In this document: positions 45,773 through 56,128 of the stretch, piece after piece
How positions within the stretch are numbered: the stretch's first letter is position 1
Layout of the letters: each line of letters begins with the position of its first letter
Source of the DNA: Symsagittifera roscoffensis
Lineage: Eukaryota; Xenacoelomorpha; Acoela; Convolutidae
Assembly: GCF_963678635.1 (NCBI RefSeq)
Contig: NC_087065.1
Coordinates: 55,704,397-55,768,396 of the forward strand
DNA: 64,000 nt
Direction: 5' to 3'
Notes under the pieces: model-generated
What the model was told of the DNA's origin: nothing
The model's database searches: none
The model's input: only the letters and a program-made list of their open reading frames with translations
Program-made: the position numbers and the translations under genes

Positions 45773-48700
45773 AGAAACTCCAGATGATGATGAAATCTTT
45801 CCTTTTATAGTAGATGCAGATACCGATAGAGGACAACACATATTTTGTCAAAATTTACTCGTAAATTTATTTGAACCCGGAATTAGTCCATGTAAAACAG
45901 AGTTCCCCGATGTAAAAATCAAAAGACAAATCATAGATCACTATCTAAAAGATATATGCAACATAACACAACAGTATGGAATCTACTCTATAGAATTCAC
46001 TTCCCCAAACCATAATAATAGAACATATACTATTCAAACAGACGATCTTGATTTAGAATTTTCAAAAGTTTTTTCAGAATATATAAAAAGCATCCAATAC
46101 CATAACTCACAAAGAGCAAACTCCATTTTTACCAATGAAGTTTTCGCAATAATATATAGTTATATCTCGATATTAGAAAATGAACTCCCATTAACAAATG
46201 TCTCACCGACAGAAACATCTAAACATTTAAGAGTACGACATGAAATCACACTACTCTCTAGTTATTTAAACATCATTAAAGAAAATTTCACGAAAGACGA
46301 CGTTTCACAACATACCAAACACGATTTACAAAAAATCTTGGCATGGTTCATAATAGATTATTTCACACATAATATTGATTTAATTGCACAAGCAAGAAAA
46401 AATTTTAGACCCCAAAACTCGAACGATGATACCGCTATCACAGAACAATCAGATTATGTTTGGGACCCCGAATGGTCTCATCCCGCATTTATAAGCTTCC
46501 CACAATCAATCTCAAGTCAAGCAATAAGTACGATATCTTACATAAGAGACTATGTAAGAGTAATACCATTAACAATTGATGCAACACCATTAAACTATAA
46601 TACATTTTTACCCGATACACAAAATAATAGTTTAAACTCTACAGTCATACACAACGAAAACCTCAATGGAACTAGGAATCTTACTCAACAAGATATCCAG
46701 ACACCATCACACTTCATAAATGAAGAAATTGTACACACAACAACTACACAACAAAGTATTTCACCAATACGCCCAAATTTAACAACACCAAGAAATACAA
46801 ATCCTTCACAAACACAGGTAACCTTACAATCAACCGTTAAACCTTCGGTTGCCCCTAAATATTCACATATGGATTACCAAACATACAGACCCATGACAAT
46901 ACCATCAAAAACACGCAAAACATTCACTAGAAACAACTTTGCAGACCATAATTATAATTATACACATCCGTCAAAAACAAATTATCAACCACAAAGGAAT
47001 TTTAATCAATATACAAAACCTCGAAACTGGGATAACCCAACGGCCCAATATAATTCCAAAAATTTTCAACCAAATCCTCCACAGGATCGCAGTGAAAATT
47101 ACCCATTTTTTCAACAAAATAAAAGTAAAAAACAAACATCTTACCAAATGGATTATTTATCCTCAGATGATGATTTCTTACAACCAGATATATTTGCACC
47201 AAATACTCAAGAATATCGTAGACAAGGAATACAGAAAACACGTACAAATCATAGGAATTTTTCTCCACAACCGATAGATGCACAACATCAACAACCAATT
47301 CAACAACAAAATCCAATTAATACACAATCTTTTCAACCAATTCAACAACAAAATCCAATGACTGCACACTCGTATCAACCATCACAAATGCAAAATGAAA
47401 TACCACTCCCATATTATCTTCAACAACATGAAATAACAAGAAACCAACTTTCAAATTTTTCTCAAATGCCAAATGCAGCAGAATCATTACAAATGACAAT
47501 GAATCCATACCTTATGGGTGGATCATCAATAACATCAAACAAACCTTTAATGGTTTTCACAGGAACAGACCCTGAATATTCTGTAGAAGATTATTTAAAT
47601 GCAGTAACAGCAAACCTGATTTTAAACATTGGACCTGAACCAATTAATACGCCACTACATCAAAACTGGATACATCGACGCACAGCGTTGATACAAACAA
47701 CCTTAGATGGCGCAGCCCAAAAATGGTTTTCAGTACTACCTCTAGAAATAAAATCAAACTGGAAAAGATTTACACAAGAATTTTCAAAAATGTTTGACTC
47801 CGAAAGAAACAAACAACAACAAAGAGTTTTATGTAATGAAATTCGCAGATTACCAAACGAAACCATCAAGCAAATAGCAGTACGAATCGAAACACTAGTT
47901 CGAAAAGCATACTCACTAAATACACATGACTATAAAAACACAAAGATGACAGAAATCTTAATGATGACCTTAACACCACAATTAAGGAAAATAGCAATAA
48001 AAAAGAGAGCATCCCATCCTTCTTCAATTCGAGAACCCGATTTAGATTTTCGAAAACTAGTAGACAAATTAGAACAAGCAGAAATCACGATGAAACTAGA
48101 AGAAACGGAAAATCTGAAATTACAATACGTTAACAAAATTGAAACGACTCCCACTAATATTAATAATATACAGGAATCAGAGACAGACCTCGTTGAAAAA
48201 ATCACTGAAATACTGAATATTTATGAAAAGAACCCAAACTTCAAAGGCAAACCATCTTTCAAAAAATGGTGTAATTATTGCCGACGATACGGACATAGTA
48301 TTTCCGAATGTAGACAAAAACAGCAAGACAATCAAAATAAACCTCAAAAATACAAAGAACCAAATAAATCATTCTATCAATACATGAAAAAAGATCAAAA
48401 TCTACCAAACAAAAATGTATACAGCAACAACAGTTCAGGAAAGCCACTTCCGAACAATACAAGTTATACAAGAAATCAATCCCCATATAACTCAAGTTAT
48501 AGAGGAAGATCACCAGAACGAAGAAATACACAAAATTCATCACAAAATCACTACAATAGACCAAATAGTAGAAATAACTACTCCAGATCAAATTCAAATA
48601 CACAACGATTTGTTTCTAGATCTAATTCCCAATCAAGAAATAACTACTATCCAAACAACCAATCACGAAATTCATCATACAATAGGAATAGAAACTACTC

Positions 48701-51700
48701 CTATAATAGAAATAGAAGTTATTCAAACAACCGAAACCAGAATTACCCGAACAATCGATCAAGGAATAACTCATATAATAGATCGAACTATAACAGATCA
48801 AACAATAATTACCAAAACAGATCGCGAAATAATTCACAAAATCGACACCCAAGTTATAATAATCGTTATAGAAATTATTCCCAATCACCACACCGAAATA
48901 ATAATCACTATAATAACTCTAATAATCGCCACAGAAGTAGTACACCTAAACATCAAAGACAAATCAATCAAGTACAATCTAATCCAGAAACAACATCAGA
49001 CCCTCCAGGTATTGATGACACAGTAACTAATACGTTACAACTCAATCAAATAAACTGTACATCATCAGATTCAGAAAGTGATACTGAAAACACTCTTTCT
49101 ATCAATATGATAAAAGTCGAAAATGACTATGAATCTGTCATATATGAACAACCCTTTCCATCACATATATATGAAAATCAATCAGAATTTCTTCAAAATT
49201 ATTACACTACACCCATAAATTCCACACCAACAACGCAAGAAACAAATGAGATTAACACTACAAATCAAACCAATAAAAACACCAAAACAAAATGCTTGAA
49301 TACAAACCACATTTATCAAAATATACAAAAAGAACAACCCAAAGAAAAAATTTGGACAATACCATTTCTCTTAGAAAGCCCAAGAAATAAAGAATTTCAA
49401 CCACCAGACCTTGAAATAGATTTTTTAATTGATTCAGGAGCAGAATCAAACATAAAAAACATTCCCACATGGAATGAAATAAAAACTTTACATCCAAAGC
49501 TAACACCTCTTGAAACCTCCAGTAAGCTAGCAACAGCACAAGGATCAACATTGATAAACTACGGAAAAATCCAATTATTTCTCCTCCCTACCAGAACAAT
49601 GGAGCAAAGTAAAATTCTAAACAAGCCATTTAAACAAATATTCCATATCACTGATATTAAATATAATATCATTGGAATACCATTTATTTCAAAGTATATA
49701 CCAACAATTAACATACTAAATAGTAAAATATTAATCAAAGATAAATATACAAAAACAAAAGAAACATCCCTAACATTTTTTCAAAGATTAAATAAACAAC
49801 CACCATTCTTTTCAAAATTCTATCCAATATATAACCAACAAAGAAAACACCTGAAACCACTATCAGGAAACATCTATAATTTTTCAATCAAACAAGTTCA
49901 CCAATATGATAAAGAACAAAACAAACAAAAATTTTATATGTCAGATTTTGAATTCAAACCTATTCATAAATTTTTCAAAATCACAATCTCTTCAATAAAA
50001 TATTTGAAAAATTCGAATTCAGATATTATTTCCTTACATGTTTATAACAACACACCTTACCAAGTAACATTACCTTTAGGACTTTTAGGATATTGTGAAA
50101 CCAACGCTACAATATCACCAATACACGAAAAAGCCTATCGCGTAAATAATATACTCCAATTACTAGATATTTGCCAATCTACAATTCTTAATGAAGAATT
50201 ATCTATAAATAATATAATAAGTAACGAAAACAGAAATACGGATTATTTCACAAAAACTCCATATTTCAAACCTACATTCAATATAAGTAACTACACAGAG
50301 GACCAACAGAAATTTTTAACAATGTTTAATTTCCAACATTCACAAATAACACAAGACGAATTTGAAAAGTTAGCCAAACAGCTAATTAAATATTCATCAG
50401 TCTATGCAACATCAAAATTCGATGTTGGCAAAATCAGTTCATCACTACATCTCCCATTAAAACCAGACGCAGTTTTCAAAAAACAGAGAGCAAGTAAAGT
50501 ACCAATTCACTTACATGATAAAGTAAACAGATTACTCGATATTTTAGAACAGTACAATATTATATCACCAGTTAATAAAGAAGAACAACCAAAAGGCAAC
50601 ACATTCATCAACCCCGTTATCATTCTAGCTAAAGGAGAATCATTAAAAATCGTTCTCGATGCTAGATACCTCAATTCACTTATGGACGAATCAAAATGTA
50701 ATTGGCCCATTGAACCAATACAAGTTATTTTAACAAAAATAAACGGCAAATACTTTACAACCGCCGATATGAATAGTGCATACAATCAAATGCCACTAGA
50801 TGAACAATCACGACGTTTAACACAATTTGTTATCGGAAACCAACAATATGAATTCAACCGCTTATTCTATGGAATATCCATAGGACCAGCAGCATTTTCA
50901 GCTTTTATGAGCAAAATTTTTAGACCACTGATACTCAAGAAAAACGCAATCACCTATTTAGACGATGTTTTTATGCAATCACAAACAAAAGACGAAATGT
51001 TCAATGTTTTAGAAAAATATCACCAAATACTTCAGAACGAAAATCTGAAGGCCGCCCCCGATAAATCACACTTCTTTTTGACAAGAGTTAAATTCTTAGG
51101 ACATAACATAGAAAGAAAAACAATCACTCCACTGAAATCACGCATTGACGCTATTCAAAAACTTCAACCACCAACAAATAAAAAGAAAATCCAAGAATTC
51201 CTTGGAATGTTAAACTTTTTAAGTAAATATGTTTATAAAATGCAATTATATCTACGACCATTTTACAACATCCTTAGACAACAAAATAATTTTGAATGGA
51301 ATACAGAACATCAAACACGATTCGATGAAATAAAGAAACTTTTAACTGAACAAATTTCAAACACAATTCCAGATCCTGATCAACCATTTTATGCAATGTG
51401 CGATGCTTCGAACTTTGGCATCGGTGCAGCACTATTACAATCACATAATGGTACAAATAAAATGAACCTCATATCAGCAAATTCTCGATTATTCACTCAA
51501 GCAGAGCTACGACTCTCAACTCTAATGAGAGAATGTACAGCCATAATATATACACTGACAGAATATGAATTTCTGATACTTGGATCAAAACATCCAACAG
51601 TTCTATTCACAGACCATAAACCAATCATCTTTCTCTTTACACAAAAATCTAACCCAAACCACCGAGTTTACAGATTTCAACTAATTCTAATGAAATTTCC

Positions 51701-53969
51701 AAACTTACATATAGTTTGGACTGCAGGAAAAAATCTTGCATTACCAGACACCTTAAGTCGAAATACACCACCTGAATTACTTACACGAAAAACAACAGTT
51801 GAAATACCCAAAAACATAAAATTCTACCTTGCAGAAAACGAAACATCACTCCGATTAGAATGCAAATATGCAGTTAAAACTGATATTGAACAATCACAAA
51901 TAAATAATTTACAACATTTCCCACTTTATTTAGATTGTCAAAATAATCATTATGAAGTTGATTTACTTGGAACATCAACTTTTAAACCAATCCCATATTC
52001 TCAATGGATAAAAAGTAACACCCAACAAAAACGAACAAAACAACACCCGTCTAAAAAAGACCATTTTCCACTAATTGAAAAAGAAGATTTAACTGATAAA
52101 ATAAATTTATCAGGACCACAAACAAATGATTCAAAATACACAATAAATCAAGTTTTTGACCTTCACGACCCACTTGATACAATACCCTTATCTACATTAG
52201 AAATCGAAAACATTTTTCTCCCCCCAACAGAAACAATTACAATTTCAACACTGAAACAATATCAAAACCTTGACCCAGTAATTCGACAACTGAAATCATG
52301 GCACAAATATAAAACTAAACCTATCAAAGCAGATTCAACCATTTTAGGAAATAAAACACTCCTCCGATATTTTCGAAAATTCAATAATACAACAATTAAC
52401 GAAAACACAGACCTTCTAGAATACAAATTAAATGAATCTACAGTTCCATGTCTCCCTTTAAGTATGATTCTTATAGCTTTTAATATTTCACATACACAAA
52501 ATATTAAAGGACACTCTGGATCAGAGAAAACATATTCAAATTTTATACAAAACTTTTATTTCCCAAATGCACCAATTTGGATAAAAGTACTATGCAATGA
52601 CTGTATAGTATGTCAACTAAATAAACCTTACCCAAATCAAAAACAAATAGCACAAAAACAAGATTTTAAAGGACAAAGTTTGTACTTTAATCATCGTATC
52701 TCATTTGATACTAAAGGACCAATTTCACCCTCATCAGAAGGAAACTCCTACATTATGGTAATTGTTGACGCATTCACACACTATGTAGCACTTAACCCAG
52801 TACCACATTGTAATGCTTATTACGCATATACAACACTTTATGAACACTGGATAGCAAAATTTGGACTACCAGAAATTTTAGTCACAGACAATGGTACAGA
52901 ATTCATAAATAATGAAATAATAACACTATGTCATTTATACAACATTAAACACAAACCACGTACGTCTCATGCACCTTGGACAAACGGCTTAGTCGAAGGT
53001 ATGAACCGTTCACTACAAGAATATCTTAGATGTATCATCAACGGAAATGATACAAAATAATCCGAATGGTCAGCAGATGTAAAATTATTTCCCTTAGCAT
53101 ATAATTCACAAATAACGACAACTTTAGGAATGTCACCATACGAAATGGTTTTTAACCAAAAGCCACGCAAACCAATAATGTTTACAGCAAATTCTCATAA
53201 AAACGCACAAGGTTATTGTCAACCAAATAAAGACTCAATTTGTTATAACCTACCTTTACATACACACGATGAAGATCATTTTCATCACCCACAAATTCTT
53301 AAATTAGCCTCCGGTACACACATCGAATGGATTTTAAATAGAGATAAGAAACACAATGAAATTTACCAAAAAATAACGAAAAAGTTATTACAAAGACAAA
53401 ACATAAATGAACAAATCAATTCACGTTTTACACCAGCTTCCGATTTAAAAATTGGAACATTTGTTTTAATACCTAATTTTAATACTCAAAAAGGAATTTC
53501 TAAAAAATTACAACCCCTCCGAAAAGGACCCTACCAAATAATTGCAAAACCCACTGATGTCACATATAAAATTACCGACTCAAACAAAAAAGAAATCGTT
53601 CAACATCGAAACAACCTATTACCTTATTACCCAAAAGAATACGCACTCCGCGAATTAACTCAATTATATTCTTTCACAGGATTAAAAATCATTCAAAATG
53701 AACCACATCTGAAAAACACAGAACAAAATGATAACCCCACCGAAAATCAAAACACAAAACCAACCGCCACCAAAAACAATACACAAAACCATAAAGAATC
53801 CCCAAAACAAAGAAAAAATAGAAAAATGACAGAACAAATAATACCCCAAGAAGAAATAGACAAATCTGAACATAGAAAAACAACAAGACTCCGAAATCAA
53901 CCACGTAAAAACTACAAAATGTTCATCCCCCAATCTAAAATATTAAAGAAAGTAGAATTTAAAAAGTAA
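45747..53969 (+). pseudogene. gag-pol: gag-pol polyprotein, one reading frame with a single premature stop in integrase
   Basis: The frame encodes Gag and Pol without a frameshift between them, 2,740 codons to the TAA at 53967-53969. A TAA at 53058-53060 (codon 2438) interrupts it; A has a sense codon there. Gag: matrix-like N-terminus, Gln/Pro-rich linker, capsid region (about 600-785), CCHC knuckle CNYCRRYGHSISEC (about 842-855), then Arg/Ser/Asn-rich repeats. Protease: DSGAE at 1229. RT: YLDD at 1737-1740. RNase H: CDAS (about 1885) and TDHKP. Integrase: His-His-Cys-Cys zinc site from about 2249, catalytic D2321, D2381 and E2417 (35 residues between the last two), and the GPY-type module after the stop. 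The stop lies 20 residues after the catalytic Glu and would remove that module. It could be a true lesion, a sequencing error or a readthrough site. Confidence 0.93.
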
Positions 53970-54797
53970 TTTTAAGATTTTATACTTCACAATCTTGAAA
54001 CCTCCGTAACATTTTTCATTTCAATTTTTCAAAATAACATGCTCACAAGTACGCAATAATTCTAGTTCAAAATAGACCAATAGAATTCATCCAATCCGCC
54101 ACTTTCTCTAACTCAAACTAAGATCAATTAGACGAATAATCTAGAACTCCAGGCACATCTCTAACTATAACTTTACAACCTCCAGGTCAAAAATAAGCAA
54201 ACCACTCCAACTTGACAACTAAAATAAATATCACCATAATACCGTACCCCTCCCTTATCTAATAACCCAAAGATCAACAATATTTCCCCAACTCAGACCA
54301 CGAATACCCCCAAAACAAATTTGATAACTTAGCCTAAAGTAACAAAATGAAGATTTTAATTAGCCTAAAGTATAAAAATCTCACCATACCCCGGATCATT
54401 TGACAAACAAAAATAAAGAAAAAGACGACCTCCCAGTCACCATGAAAATTGCCCCCAACAATTTTTTACAAAACTCAACCCACTTGTCAAAAAACTAATA
54501 AATAATTCGACCACACTAGAAAATCGCCTCAAACAGCAAAAAATATTCGACCAAGAGATCATTTCTTAAATGCTCTTCTCTCAAACAGTTGCTCAAATAC
54601 TTATAAATTTTAAACATTTTTTTTTCAATACTTGAAGCCTTTATAATATTTCTTTTTGATATACTTGAATCTTTTCTAATAATCCTAATCATTTTTTGTA
54701 ACTTTTTTTTAATTTTCTATACAATACTCGAACTATTCCTCCAACTTTCCAAAACCCTTGAATATATCCACAGGTACGATTTTAACAACTTGTCTAA
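53970..54797 (+). promoter_or_regulatory. conserved interval between pol and the 3' genes (copy B)
   Basis: About 830 bp without a gene but aligned with A and C. It contains CTCTAACTATAACTTTACAA, CCTCCAGGTC (palindromic in A and C), TTAGCCTAAAGTA repeats and long pyrimidine tracts. It ends with ATATATCCACAG at 54762-54773, a candidate splice acceptor that would make the 62-aa ORF the first AUG of a subgenomic RNA. Confidence 0.45.
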
Positions 54798-54986
54798 ATG
54801 ATACGAACAATTTTCAGTAGAACCGATATTTTTTTATTATTTGTAATTTTCATAGCATTCTTATCATCCCTCATTTTGACCATCTGTAAATGTATAAAGA
54901 AAGCAATCCTCACATTTGCCCTAGCAACAGTCCTTCTAATTCTTTTTTTGGAAGAATATTATAATAAACACAAAATTTCTCACTAA
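54798..54986 (+). CDS. 62-aa two-helix membrane protein (viroporin-like), copy B
   Basis: MIRTIFSRTDIF, then a hydrophobic helix (about 12-30), a basic turn KCIKK, a second helix (about 36-52) and EEYYNKHK. It is the same length as in A, with six mostly conservative changes. It is the first AUG after the putative acceptor at 54773, and ORF3 and env follow. A hairpin membrane protein next to an envelope gene suggests assembly, budding or ion-channel activity, but this is by form only. Confidence 0.65.
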   Translation: MIRTIFSRTDIFLLFVIFIAFLSSLILTICKCIKKAILTFALATVLLILFLEEYYNKHKISH

Positions 54987-55039
54987 AGTAACAATTCAAA
55001 AATCCATCAAAAATTGCTACCCAACAGTCACAAAATCAG

Positions 55040-56128
55040 TCTTCACCGACATCATCCCAAGATAATCCAACACCACCTTCAACTACTCAAAATCCTCAAA
55101 CATCTACACGAATTTCTTTTCAAGACAATCCATACACTTTTGAAGAACGGCACGCTCGTTTATCAGAACCACTAGAACCAGTTCAACGACAAGCACCTCT
55201 AAGCGAACCAACATATAACCTATACCCAACACTACCACAAGAACTAAATAGAATAAGAAATCCTAGTCAAAACCAAAACACAACAGAAATAAATAGACAA
55301 ATTATACATCCTCGACGAAATAGAAATTTTCAAACGCCCCGAGTTCATTTTGATATACCTCAATCCCCATCACAAACCACTCCAGAAAACACCACTGGTA
55401 TCACACCAGAAACTCCTACACTTTTTTCACAACGTAGCACCTCAAGCTTACCATCTGATTACTTAGGTTCAACACCAACATCTGAACAAATACGTGAAAA
55501 TCCTTTTAACCCCCCAAACCTAACATCACGACTGCCATATTGGACTACACATTCATTTACACAAGGTGAACCAAATTTAGTCAATGACCCCATAGATATT
55601 TCTACGGATACAACAACATCCTCATCACTTCCAGAAACATTATCACTACCATCAACACCATCAATAAGCCAGTTTTCACCACCACCCTTTAACTTAAATT
55701 TTCCAAATAATCTCGACGCCAGATATCGAGAACAATCATCAATAAATATTCCTTTAAGATTAGATTGGAATACATTCACAGCACCTCCACCATTATTTGG
55801 ACAACATCAAGAAAGTAACCGCCTTCATAACTGGGCACTTAATAGATTACAATATCGCCAAGATATTCACAACGATATCCGTGATCACAATATTCAAATA
55901 CTCCAACAAAACAGTTTACAATTAAAGTTTGAAATCACAGTTAAATTAAACAATATTACACAACATCCCTACCCATTAAATCCACCTAACATAACAGCTC
56001 AATCACTACCACCACCGTTTATAACTACTGAAGTAATATATAAATACGACAGATACACCAAAAACACAATTGGTTACATTACATTTTATAACCCATACTC
56101 AGGATTATCATACACATGTATATTCTAA
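55040..56128 (+). CDS. ORF3: about 362-codon frame with no AUG, overlapping the env start
   Basis: The frame is open from 54992 to TAA at 56126-56128 and contains no in-frame ATG. Between 54987 and 56115 the only ATG in any frame is at 55584, and it opens a four-codon frame. Protein-level conservation with A starts near SPTSSQ, just after TCAG at 55036-55039, a possible acceptor. The first two thirds are Pro/Ser/Thr/Asn-rich; the last about 120 residues (from LRLDWNTFTAPPPLFGQ to YNPYSGLSYTCIF) look folded. It must be made by splicing to an upstream AUG exon, frameshifting or non-AUG initiation. It overlaps env by 13 nt in another frame. Function unknown. Confidence 0.6.
   Translation, partial: SSPTSSQDNPTPPSTTQNPQTSTRISFQDNPYTFEERHARLSEPLEPVQRQAPLSEPTYNLYPTLPQELNRIRNPSQNQNTTEINRQIIHPRRNRNFQTPRVHFDIPQSPSQTTPENTTGITPETPTLFSQRSTSSLPSDYLGSTPTSEQIRENPFNPPNLTSRLPYWTTHSFTQGEPNLVNDPIDISTDTTTSSSLPETLSLPSTPSISQFSPPPFNLNFPNNLDARYREQSSINIPLRLDWNTFTAPPPLFGQHQESNRLHNWALNRLQYRQDIHNDIRDHNIQILQQNSLQLKFEITVKLNNITQHPYPLNPPNITAQSLPPPFITTEVIYKYDRYTKNTIGYITFYNPYSGLSYTCIF

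Noticed and set aside
54960-54991. -1 frameshift site linking the 62-aa ORF to ORF3
   Set aside because: No proper slippery heptamer in the correct phase, and the phase between the two ORFs differs between A and B.
55459-55779. minus-strand 106-codon frame
   Set aside because: It is antisense to ORF3, which shows coding conservation on the + strand.
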